Shown here piece after piece: positions 43,541-53,617 of a DNA stretch of 64,000 nt. Below the pieces are notes generated by a model. The model saw only the letters and a list, made by a program, of their open reading frames with translations, had not been told where the DNA came from and made no database searches. Each line of letters opens with the position of its first letter. Positions within the stretch are counted from its first letter, which is position 1. Source of the DNA: Perkinsus olseni (lineage: Eukaryota; Perkinsozoa; Perkinsida; Perkinsidae); assembly GCA_013115135.1 (NCBI GenBank), contig JABANP010000030.1, forward strand, positions 180,377 through 244,376, written 5' to 3'. Both the position numbers and the translations under genes were made by a program.

Positions 43541-43851
43541 TCGACTCGGGTTCGAACTTGCCAAACGAATCTTGCGTTACGATTGCGGCGCGCGCCATTC
43601 TAATCGATGAACTAAGTCGTTTCGTGTCTCTGCCTCGAAGAAGATTTCCTCGCTAACGTGACAATATTCTCGCTGGTTCGACATTCCAAGTGGGAGAAGT
43701 AATTTCAGATTCGATTCTGAGTTTCGGAATTAGTTCGTTGATCGAGGGTTTCAACGCGTGAAAGAGCGTTTCTGGGATTGCTGTTGAAACTCGTGAGGCC
43801 TATTGAAACTCGGATTGCTCCACAGAACTTTTCTTCGGGTCGCTTACCGAC

Positions 43852-44999
43852 ATGGGAGCTGTCCCCTCCAGGGTATCCACTCCGGTCTTCATTCTCTCCT
43901 CTCCTGTCATCCAGTCCGTCTCGGGCACCCAAGCGCAGGTCTATTTATCTAAATTCGAAAATTGGAAGCCGCCTGAAGGTCGCTATACGAGTACCTCGAC
44001 GGGCGTGGAAGATCTTGACGAATTGGCGGTGGAAATCCGACGCGACAGCAGGGGACGCCCTCAGGCCACATTCACTTTTCTGTCGAGCAACGGTGAGTTG
44101 AAGACTCGACCGGGCGAGATTCTGAGAGCGAAGAGCGCAATCCACTCAATTCGCACCACTGTTACGTGCCGAGAACTGGAGATTGGATTTGGCGCTCGAC
44201 ATGGGAGCCACTTGGAGTAGTGAACGCCCAGACAGTAGCCGTTTGTCCGCCGACGGACGGGGCTGATGCCATGCGCATAGTGCTCAACCGTGCTTCATAT
44301 TATACGCATTTGGCGATTGTGATTCGAGTTGTCCGTGCCGCGGATCTGAACCATGAGAGCGTGCAGTCAATGGCGCCCTTCAGAAGACTGATATATCCTG
44401 GCATTTACGTGAACAACTCTCCCCCCATGAGTGGGATATCCAGGCTTCAAGTAGAGATAAAGACTAATCTTTCCCAGGGCAGACGCAAGGGCGAGGTGAA
44501 ATTCACCGTCATTCAGAACGGCGAGATGTTTTCTTCGAGGTTTGTAAGGTTCACTATAGTTCCCCCTTCTAGAGATTCGCCGCTCAGAATGTTCCTGAAC
44601 TCTGCTGATTGTCTCAAAGTAGACCCTGAGTCACGAACTCCAACCGTAGGGAGTGATGGTTCGAACACGGCTATTTTCACTGTGGATGAGGTTGTCGGCA
44701 AGCTTGGTGCTCCTGGTGAGGTGTCTCGCGTAACTATCGCGATCTGCCCCACCTCGTCTGACGACACTTTGTCGATCGTCCTGGATAAGTCTAGTTGGTT
44801 CGCTGGCATTTTAAAAACAATCGAGGTCACGAGAGATCCGCCACTCGCTGTGAACGCTCCATCCTCCGACCCGCGGATGGCAATGAAGCGCCCTGTAGTT
44901 GACCAAGAGGCAGTTCAGAAAGTTGGGGCGAAAAGAGAGAGGACGGTGAGCACCTCCCGAATCTCGTTTGATAAGTTCGCCGATGGTTACTCAGGTTGA
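43852..44999 (+). CDS. Repeat-domain protein of unknown function
   Basis: Two plus-strand frames appear to belong together: 43852-44220 (MGAVPSRVSTPVFILSSPVIQSVSG...) and 44166-44999. A short intron or an indel must join them near 44.2 kb. An internal repeat is visible: QTVAVCPPTDGADAMRIVLNRASYYTHLAIVIRVV aligns with VTIAICPTSSDDTLSIVLDKSSWFAGILKTIEVT, each preceded by a beta-rich stretch ending in GE.(L/V). The N-terminus has a modest hydrophobic stretch that could be a signal. The C-terminus is basic (KRPVVDQEAVQKVGAKRERTVS) and ends at a TGA at 44997-44999. I do not recognise the family. Confidence 0.55.
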
Positions 45000-45839
45000 G
45001 GACGAAGTTGAGACTTCCCAATAGGCTTTCTTGGCCACGCTTTCTCTCACGGTGGCGGCTCATTACTTTGCTCTTGTAATGTCGAAATTCAAGCTCAGAT
45101 GTTGTTGTCTGTCCCATAGAAGAATTTTGTTAATCAAATTCCGTTTATTTTGGAGGAAAGTAGGGGTCAGGCAACGTGTCAAAATGGTTGCTCCCGGGGA
45201 ATATGTATCCTCAACCTCATAGACGGTGATCTTGAGCAAAATAAAATACCACTCGCCATACGGTGAGCCTGTCTTGCGACGCTGTTCGAGTAGCCTCGAT
45301 ACGGCACTGAAAGTGCATCCGACAATGGCCCACCAATGCTGATCGAAAATAGCCAAATTTTGGAGAAGGGCTGAGGCTGTACGAGCTTTGTACATCCTTA
45401 TACTCAAAAGAGGGGTGACAGACGTTGTGAAGAAGTTTCGAGCAACCCTTTCGCGCCCTGTTGGAGTTATTCTCCAAGCCCTGGCACTGGCCTTGACATT
45501 AATCGCAGTTCTTAGCTGGACCGCGCATGCGGCCCCTCTGATCGGAACTATCCTCATACATCGTGCTGCACATGGTTCACTCGCCACGTCTCTCAACACC
45601 AGGGTCGCCGGCGGTCAACCCAATTCGAAAAGGTCTACCTTCCCCGCGAACTGGATCCTCGCATCGACCCTCTGCGTACGCGAGGCGCTGGAAAAGTTCC
45701 CGCGATGTCCCGATTTCACAATTGTGTGAAACTCTCAATTTTCGATGGACGCGGCGACGCTGAGCTCTCTCAGTCTTTTTTCTTGTATCATTCCCGCAAC
45801 GTCGAAGGCCTCCTCTGCGGTGGTGCTTGAAGCGGTGGC

Positions 45840-46175
45840 GTGAAGCGCCTCATCGATGTTGATGGCTCAGCCCAGATTCTGACAATGCCAGGAATGGATT
45901 CTGTCTCTCGTGGGTACGGGAGGTATTGGGAAGCGTTTGACTGCCTGCTGGTTATAGACCTGCGACTGCACAACGGACTTGCTCGGTTTCTCCTAGCGAT
46001 ATCTTCGCAGGACTACTGTGTGGGTGAAAGTGAGGAGCGAACTATTCTCGTTTGGCCCAAAAATGATGACGTAATTGATATATCACCACGCACAACTTGT
46101 TGTGCCCATGTCAAGTTCACCGGGCGCGGCGTAGCTCTATTGAAAGATCACCATCGATTTAGCCTGGATTTTTAG
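45840..46175 (+). CDS. Hypothetical ORF, possibly one exon of a longer gene
   Basis: 111 codons beginning KRLIDVDGSAQILTMPGMDSVSRGYGRYWEAFDCLLVIDLRL; Cys/Arg moderate, with one hydrophobic stretch (ARFLLAISS). It ends ...RGVALLKDHHRFSLDF. The composition is protein-like but there is no motif. A frame just upstream (45388-45729), with a hydrophobic segment VILQALALALTLIAVLSWTAHA, could be an earlier exon; no joining splice pair was established. Confidence 0.3.
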   Translation: MKRLIDVDGSAQILTMPGMDSVSRGYGRYWEAFDCLLVIDLRLHNGLARFLLAISSQDYCVGESEERTILVWPKNDDVIDISPRTTCCAHVKFTGRGVALLKDHHRFSLDF

Positions 46176-46565
46176 CGTGCTTCAGCGATGTTTTGATGCA
46201 TGTGCTCTGTTGAGTCTGGGTAACGGGATGATTCGACGGGAAGGTGGGTCATCAATCTTGTCAGCTCAGTTGAGGAAGCGCAGCCTGAATCAGCTCTCAC
46301 GGGAGTGGCAGTTATTCATCGTTAAGCGAGAGGGAGCTGTTCCGGAGCAGTGATTGGAGTGGGTTGCCTTCCGCCATCAACCGCCATCAACTTAGACGGC
46401 CGAGATTCGTAGTGTATCCCAGGCCGCGTGAAATAACCCTTGCTCGTCCGGGAAGAGATGGAAAAACTCTATTTCAATAACCCATAAGATGAGTGTTTCA
46501 ACAAGAACTGTCTTCTCAATCCATTTTTTTCGCCGGGAAAAAAGATTCATCATCAACCCCCTTTC

Positions 46566-46598
46566 CACTGGCAAATGCCTTCCGTGCATTTGCCAGTG
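46566..46598. repeat. Perfect 13-bp inverted repeat (hairpin)
   Basis: CACTGGCAAATGC (46566-46578) and GCATTTGCCAGTG (46586-46598) are perfect complements across a 7-nt loop. It lies about 290 bp upstream of the aspartic protease start and is not part of a recognised gene. A regulatory or small-RNA role is possible but unsupported. Confidence 0.7.
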
Positions 46599-46888
46599 AT
46601 CTACTGCGGTGGAATTTCGTAGGGGAGGCGATCGGTGCCGATAGGTACTATCGGGCGGAACACCACAGTGGTAGGCGTATCCGAGGCATACATAGACGCA
46701 ATTGCATACCTCACGCGCGCGGTATCCGACGTTTACTGCCCTCGTCGGTCGCCAACACGATTAAGACTCCGATGGGGTCTGCAGGGAGCGGGAACGCGAG
46801 GGAAAATCTGTTGATAGAACCTGGAAGCGCCAGTGGATTTGAGCGGTAAATCTCGTAGTTTTCATCTTTCGCACTTTTCCCCTGTGTA

Positions 46889-48095
46889 ATGATGAGATAT
46901 TTCGCTGCGGTGCTGCTCGAAGTTGCGATCAAGATTTGCTATGGAGGCCCAGTGCTGGAACCGGATGCCCTGGCCAAGACACTAACAATGCCTGTACACG
47001 AAGGTTTCGTTACGGTGAAGATTGATGGTCAAGAAATTGATCTCTTCCTGGACTCCGGTTATCCCGGACTTTCTGTGATGGATGGCGATTGGTATGAGCA
47101 GGAGTACGGCAAAGGTGCTTGCACGAGGCGCCGCGCCGGATGCTACTTCTGTCCGAAAGAGCACCCTTGTGACTTCGAACGAGAAGAGTGGTTTCCTACC
47201 AGTTTCGGGGACGGCACGTCCATCAAAAGTATCATACGCTCGGGCTCGCTGGTTTTGGATGGACAGGAGGCTACTAGTTACCCTTTCAGGGTCTCCAGAG
47301 TGACTCGCTGGCGAGGTTCGTCGGAACCTCACGGGTGGTTCGGGCTGTCCAGGGTGCCTCCGAGCTCGAATTATTTCTACTGGGGTCCTGATCAAAGTGT
47401 CGTTGATTCACTTCTGAATCACAATCTCATTGGTCACCTCTCGTTCACTCTTCGGACAAATACCACTCAAACCGCCGATGAAGTTTCGGGTCAGCTAACG
47501 CTTGGTGAAACGCTTGCTGGAGCTGCCGCGGTGAAGCTCGATCTTGTGCAAATTTTCCACGCGCCCTTGCCACATCGGTCTTTGAATACTGCGTGGGTAT
47601 CATCGGTGAAGCTATTCGATAGGAAAGGGAATCTCTTGACGAAAGAAAGGACTTTCAACGAGCATCCCGGGTCATTTCTGGCTTTGTTGGACACGGGAAA
47701 TTTGGTCATAAGTCTGCCTTCCTCTACACTCGGTCGAAGACATCGGGAAGAAGGTCGAAATCGCGTTGAAAAACGGCAGTTATAGTGATGAAGAGATTGC
47801 TAATATGTTAAGACGTGATGAGAAAGGTGTGCTTTTCGTCAAAGAGGAAGTTTTTGACTATTTGCCGGTCCTTGGGCTCCGATTTGGTGACGCGACTAGT
47901 TCTTTCCTGGCTAAGATACCTCCGGAGCATTACTGTGTGCGTTATCCAGAGACTGGAGAGTTGAGGCCTCTTGTGATGTACGCGAACGCTTCTACTCGGG
48001 AGTACCCTAGCATTCTAGGAACGCCTTTCTTCAGAGCGTACAGTGTTCATGTCAATTATCAAGACCATTCCATGGCTCTGCTCGAGAATGTATGA
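46889..48095 (+). CDS. Pepsin-family (A1) aspartic protease with a one-base frame break
   Basis: An ATG at 46889 gives a hydrophobic N-terminus (MMRYFAAVLLEVAIKICYG) likely to act as a signal. The first catalytic motif is FLDSGYPG at residues 55-57 (DSG in place of the commoner DTG) and the second is LLDTGNLVIS at about 268-270. A Cys-rich insert (CTRRRAGCYFCPKEHPC) follows the first. The first frame runs to 47785; the second frame (open through 47766-48095) continues EDIGKKVEIALKNGSYSDEEI and ends SILGTPFFRAYSVHVNYQDHSMALLENV, the hydrophobic-Gly block and final strand of the pepsin fold. The two frames differ by one extra base near 47731-47733 (CGGTCG). With that break the last third is out of frame, so this copy is either a fresh pseudogene or carries a sequencing indel. 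Confidence 0.85.
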
Positions 48096-48336
48096 CGGTG
48101 TTGATGTTGTGATGATGTGTTGTACAGTACAAACATGTCGAGTCACAGTTGGAATACGGCAAAAGGCGGCGGAGTACTGAGTGGCGTCTGGGCAGCGACT
48201 TGACCTTCGCGTGGGTGGTCATTCTCTCAGTTCTGGTCTCCTTCACAGCGGGCATGATCGCACTCTTCACAGCGGAATACACTGACTTTGCGCTGGCTGT
48301 TCCTTGTTCGGTTGCTACAGGTTGCCTTATTTCCTC

Positions 48337-50705
48337 ATGATAACTGCACTGGCGACGCCGATACCTACGTTGGTGATAATGTTCCTCAACGCGACGGTGT
48401 CAACGTCCCTTTTCGCAATTTCTGGATTCGGAAATGCGATATCGTACCAGATTATATGGTAGTAATGAAGAGGGGATGAAACTGTCCACCGCTGGCTTCC
48501 GAAGTTACTATTCTCTCGATGATCTTTTTGGGCTGGATTCTCCGAGCCTTGTGAGCAAAACTCAACTCCTAATCTCCGAGGCCTTCTTATTCGTTGTTCT
48601 TATTCTTATTCGTTTCGCCATTGGATGGCAAATCTTTTCCGGAATGACCGGGAATTGAACTTGCCCTTGAGCTGACAGATGGGGTGGGATGCTGCATTTT
48701 TTTGAAGAGGTGTACCGATTATCCTATTGAAAATCAGCGGGATCAGAGAGCTGGTCCGCGCGGCTCTCTAGGTCGAGTATCAATGCTTGGGAACGTTACT
48801 CACGGCTTATGGCAAGGGCTGTGTTGGATAGACCCAGAACGAGCTCATCACGCTGCAAGAGGGATCTTTCTCTTTGCCGGCATGTTATTGTGAGTTCTCC
48901 TGAATCTACAGAAAGGGGAGAATCTTTGTTTCTCTCCTGCGGGTGGCCTCGTATTCACCATACCCTCTGCAATTCATGTTGTCATGCGTGGCGGTCAGTA
49001 AATTCAGCGTCCTTTCTACACGATCCGGGTAGGGCAGCCCAGGTTGATGCAATTTCGATTAACGGGGCTCGAGAGTAGTGGGGTATTTGTAAATGGAGTG
49101 GTATTGTTCGAATATACCGTACCAACTCCTACCGCCATAGCATGAGCATTCGGCAAGTCAAGCAGTTTGTCATTCTGTCAGGTATGTGATGGGCTTGATT
49201 ACACCATACTACTGTGACGGCTCAGTTGTCACTGGTGCAGTGCATGTTGCTGTAATAAATCGGGAGTAGAAAGGTGGTCATTATCGAACGAAGGCATATG
49301 ATAAGACGTGGATGCCTCGGCATCCTTGGCGGGAAATCAAGCGCTATCCCTTACTGTAGTTACACGCGCCGTTGATGTCACTAATTCAATTCCTCAAGCT
49401 GTGGCGGACAGCCAATTATTGGCTCGCGGCGTATCTTTCCATTGCAGGTAGGCGCACGTGAGGTTGGAATGACATTTCCGATTCGAAACTTTGTCTAAGC
49501 TAGTGCACATGCGCTCCTCTCTCAGCGGCTGCCGCGGCTGCCCCTTGCACTATGTTATTGGACCGTCTGCAGAGCGAGGTGGGCCTCTTGGACACACTTG
49601 CTCATCTTGCATTCTCCCAACGCTACAGGTTCCGATTCTTCGGAGCGTTCTGGGCACCATATTGAGCGCCTTGGCCTTATGGCAAACGTTCAACGAAATA
49701 AGACGTTACGTGAAGACGAAAAATGGAAGTAATGACTGTAATTTTGTGGCGCGCGACGGTATTTTTGGATCTCAGGTCCGTCTGACGATGTCCCTCGAGA
49801 CCTTGACTTGTCGCCCAAGGGGCCTATGAAATTGAAGCTCGGTGCATTGGCTGTTGGCTGTGCAAGCGGGGCGATGAATGGGCTATTCAGTGAGCCAGGC
49901 CAACTTGACCTATGCTGAATCTTGCCAGCGTCAACCTTGGATACCAGGTATCGGCGGCCCACCTAACATGATCTTCGTTCTTCTGACCAATCCTGATCCA
50001 CTATGTTGGAGGAGCACGTCCGCAACCATGAATGTTGGTGAGATCCTAGAGTTGCTGGAGTTTTGTGGCGCGCGAAATTAACGATCTGTCTTGTCTGTTC
50101 AGTTGTTCACGTTTTCACTCGCCTCCCCGTACTGTTGACGGGTTCCTTGCTGAATAATATCGATCTATGGGCAATACTCGTGCTCAATATCGGTGCAGTC
50201 TGCGGGCTTGTACTGGGCAACTGGCTGAGCCGTTATGTTAGTAAGCGGGAGGGGGTGGTTCAATGCCTGTCCAGTGTACGGATATCCGCAAGAAACCATT
50301 CGGCTGCTGCGCTGCATCCTCGCTGTATTCAGTCTTCATCCGCTATCTTTCTGGCGGAATGACGTCAGTGTGGCAGCTACTATTACGTATTCCGCATCGA
50401 TTTTGGTTCGAACCCCATGGGGATGAACTCGGAATTTTTCGCTTCTGGCGTTTTACACTGTGTGGTCATAGCAAGACTTGTTGGCGACTTACAACTGTTT
50501 CGATAGTTTTTCTCGAAACTCGATAGATTGAGCTGTATCATGCAGGTGTTGCTGTTTTCCGTGCTTCAATTGACGTGTTCCTCGTGGTATCGTCGTTCAT
50601 GATGACCCCTATGTACATACTCATTCCTCTCATTTGTGCGGCGGCTCTGCTCCTTGTTGTCAAGCTGTGCTGGTATAAGTACAAGGAGCACAGAAATCAT
50701 GGTAA
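48337..50705 (+). CDS. TauE/SafE-family membrane transporter, tandem copy A
   Basis: Exons: an N-terminal one with TLVIMFLNATVSTSLFAISGFGNAISYQIIW (from ATG 48337); one around 48.58 kb (LISEAFLFVVLILIRFAIGWQIF); 49629-49727 (PILRSVLGTILSALALWQTFNEIRRYVK); 49776-49889 (KLKLGALAVGCASGAMNGLF); 49948-50037 (IGGPPNMIFVLLTNPDPLCWRSTSATMNV); 50103-50240 (RLPVLLTGSLLNNIDLWAILVLNIGAVCGLVLGNWLSRYV); and 50546-50701 with a last membrane segment. Introns 49728-49775, 49890-49947 and 50038-50102 all join in frame. The block GxxSGxxxGLFxIGGPP is the hallmark of the TauE/SafE family of anion (sulfite/organosulfonate) exporters. Eight or so membrane segments fit the family. The substrate is not deducible. 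Exons between 48.65 and 49.62 kb and the end after 50.7 kb are not resolved. Confidence 0.78.
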
Positions 50706-50812
50706 GTCTGTGACATGGATGGTCTCGGTGAGGTTATCGGATGTGACCTGGATGAATTCCGTTGTGGTTTATATAAGAGGTTCTCAGGTGCAGGGGTACA
50801 TAAGCCGCTACT

Positions 50813-50889
50813 GCCCTAGCTCAGTGGGTTTCACTAGCTATCCTCGCTTGCGCGATCATTCCTCCCGGGTTCGAATCCTGGCCACTGAG
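50813..50889 (+). tRNA. tRNA-like sequence with intact A and B boxes, no proper acceptor stem
   Basis: TAGCTCAGTGGG matches the A box and GGTTCGAATCC the B box, with a T arm CCGGG/CCTGG and a D-like TAGCT/AGCTA pair. The 7 nt before the A box do not pair with the 3' end. The 3' end CCACTGAG instead pairs with CTCAGTGG inside the A-box region. No good anticodon stem is found. It lies between the two TauE/SafE-like genes, perhaps in the 3' region of copy A. It is a pseudo-tRNA or the head of a tRNA-derived short repeat rather than a working tRNA. Confidence 0.4.
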
Positions 50890-51101
50890 TTTCTCCGTGA
50901 TGTAAATTTAGTTCCTTGGTTCCTTCGAAATTCTGATGGATTGCGTTGGGTAAATGGGCTGTCGTCAAGTGGGTTGTTGAGGATTTCGCTCAAACGTATT
51001 GTTACCGTGATAAAATGCTCCCTCAGGGCCGATGAATGCATCCATTGAGTTCGCACGTTTCCGTGCGGTATATTTCCTCATCAGTACTTCTTTCGAATGA
51101 C

Positions 51102-53617
51102 CATGCCGATAACAGGCATCTTGCTCATCTTCCTCAATTCACTTTGCTCGTGTATCATTTACGCGATAAGTGGATTCGGGAACGCCATTTTGTATCATAT
51201 TATATGGTAGGTTTGCTCGCTGCGGGGAGAGGTGGCTCGTTGTGAAACTCAAACAAACGCTGAGTTCGTGTAACAAGAGAATTGAAAGGCTTTTAGGAAC
51301 CTTCTCGGTGAGATATTCCCGCAATGGTGCGACGGTTCCGTGGTTACTGCAACTATACACCTCTCAGTAAGTCCAGAGAACCTTTTCCGTATCCTCCATG
51401 CTTCAACCTCAGATACTAAGTCCTGCCATGGCGCTGGCGCAACTCCTTGTTTTGTGGAGGTCGGCTAACGTGAAATTGTTTTGCGCTGTTCTCATCACGT
51501 GTGAGGTGCCTGGGTAGTTTCGTGGCGGGCGCGACATGATCTTCCCAGGCTTCCCAACAACGATCGTTTTTACGATGCTCCTACGGAAGTGGTCGAACGA
51601 GGCTGATATTCTGAAAGCCGTCTTGGGCGTTCTACTCTTCCTTGTAGGAATATGGCAGCTAATAAATGAGTTCTGGAGTGAGTTGAGGAAATGCGAGATT
51701 GCAAGATTTATCCCATGTATTCGTTATGTCGCATGCAGCAGCCGTCTCATGCACCGTTGAACGGTGCCCGTTCGGGTGTTCAACAGGCCTCTCGTGAGGT
51801 CCAAAAATGCTTCCGGGACCGTCTTTCACGCGTTAAATTCAATCCTGAGAGTGCTTCTTAATTCAGAAGAGGCCTGTTGAACGTTCCCGTGATCCCTGAA
51901 CGCCTCACATGCTCATATGTCGCTTCTTCAGAACTCCCCGCGTCATTTGGCGAAGGTCCTGAGGCTGTTCTATCGAAGAAGAAACTTCTCGGCGCTTCTG
52001 CAGCAGGGTTCGCAACTGGCGCCATGGTTGGACTCTTCAGTAAGATGGGCCCTTGGTCAGAAAATATGGCTCTGTGACGGAAGACTCGCACGTGCAAATG
52101 TGTTGGGGTCTTGCCTTTTCGGTTCATCGCGTAACGCAGGCGGCTCTGTAGAGTGAATTCCAAGTGCGTCGGTGAGATCGTGCGGTTCACGATATAAACT
52201 TGCCGAAGGAAGGATGCGTATCGCCGGGTGACCGAAAAACAGTGCGAACCGCAAAAATTGTGGTCAATTGTTTTCCCGGTTCTCCTGTTTCTCATGTGTA
52301 TTTGGCTAGATTGTAATGGAAATTGTTAAAACCAGTTCGACGTGCTAGTGCGACTCACCGTCCGTATGCAGGGTTGGCAATGAAGCTTCACCGAGGTGAC
52401 TCATTCCCGCACATCATTTCGGAGAGGACTGGTGAAATTTTTGGGAATTTTGCGAAATTCGGGACTAACGTCCGTTCGGACCGGCGATGGAGGTGCTATG
52501 AGCCTCCCTCTGGGATTCCGCGGAATAGCGCACTGCTGGCAATCCGTCGTTGGCATGTCACGACCACAACGGTAACTAGTGGGACTGGTAACAGTGAAGA
52601 AGTGAAGGTGGCCAAAGCAGAATGAAAACTGGTAGAAGGTCTGAAGAGGCAATGACGCCGGCATATCAACCGCAAAGTATACGCATTTCCATCTTTTCTC
52701 AGTCTTTGCTCAGGTATCGGCGGACCGCCTATGATGGTTTGGGTTCTGCTCGCCGAGCCCGATGCACTGATGTGGCGTGGAACTAGCGCTCTGATATTTA
52801 CAGGTGGACGGATCCTCATTACAGCAGCTGAGCTATTTTCGTGGCGCGCGACGCGTGTCCTTTTTTCTATTGATTCCTCCGAGACGCCCTTGCATCGCTT
52901 GTAACTCTCCCTCTGAATTACCTGGATCAGTCCGATGCATGAAATGTGTCAGGAAGTCTCGGGTTCAATGCTAGGGTCTCCCGGTTTTCAGTCAATAATG
53001 TTGGTCGTCTCCCTACGATGCTGACCAGCGGGCTGCTGAGAAACGTCGACATCGCGGTCGTTGGCTCGATCGTCGTGGGATCGATATGCGGCGTTCTCGC
53101 CGGAAATTGCCTGGCGCATAAAATAAGTAAGATCGATTTCCTGAATATGCGAGATCACATCCCGAAGCGACAGTCTTGGGATGAACGACGGTTAGGTTTA
53201 GCGAGTGTTTCGGGACATTGCCTGAACTCTTCTCCTTGAGCGGCCCCCACGCATCGACCGACGTCCAAACCGGCTATGCTCAAGTTCTCAGGTGCCACGT
53301 CCTTCCGCCGGGCAGTTATCTTCATCCTAGTAGCCTCAAGCATTTTCATGCTGCACGCGACGTTGCGGATTCTCACAGCGTGTCTTTGCGTCATTACCGT
53401 GGCAGTATTGGCTGTCCGCCGGTATCGACTACGTGCGTTAGACGCTGAAGGAGATACTCCAAAGCGTGACATCGAGCTGCAGTCTGAGAAGATCGGGCTA
53501 TCGATGGATGATCGATCACTTGATCGATTGGGTGAGATATCAGGTGCAGGCAACAATTACTCAGCTATACCAACGACCGCAACGCTCTTTTCCCCCTCGG
53601 TTAGCGCCGATGCATAA
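51102..53617 (+). CDS. TauE/SafE-family membrane transporter, tandem copy B
   Basis: This is a paralogue of copy A with the same exon plan. ATG 51102 opens MPITGILLIFLNSLCSCIIYAISGFGNAILYHIIW. Later exons: about 51539-51677 (ADILKAVLGVLLFLVGIWQLINEFW), 51932-52039 (LLGASAAGFATGAMVGLF), 52714-52803 (IGGPPMMVWVLLAEPDALMWRGTSALIFT), 52992-53126 (RLPTMLTSGLLRNVDIAVVGSIVVGSICGVLAGNCLAHKI), and 53292-53617, which ends in a hydrophilic tail with a stop. Introns 51678-51931, 52040-52713 and 52804-52991 join in frame and keep the same phases as in copy A, so the duplication came after intron gain. The first of these introns is longer because it holds a MITE-like insertion. Exons between about 51.2 and 51.5 kb are not fully resolved. 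Confidence 0.8.
51778..51882. mobile_element. MITE-like element with 15-bp perfect terminal inverted repeats
   Basis: GTTCAACAGGCCTCT (51778-51792) and AGAGGCCTGTTGAAC (51868-51882) bound 105 bp with no coding capacity. It sits wholly in an intron of TauE/SafE-like copy B that is only 48 nt in copy A. The right part (CGTTAAATTCAATCCTG ... CTGTTGAAC) is related to 25285-25345, inside a large intron of the CDPK gene, so at least two dispersed copies exist. No clear target duplication was seen. The element class is not assigned. Confidence 0.6.

Noticed and set aside
43542..43628. tRNA-like sequence on the minus strand (CGACT/AGTCG ends, D-arm-like part)
   Set aside because: The T arm and anticodon arm do not pair, and it overlaps the start of the LRR/coiled-coil gene.
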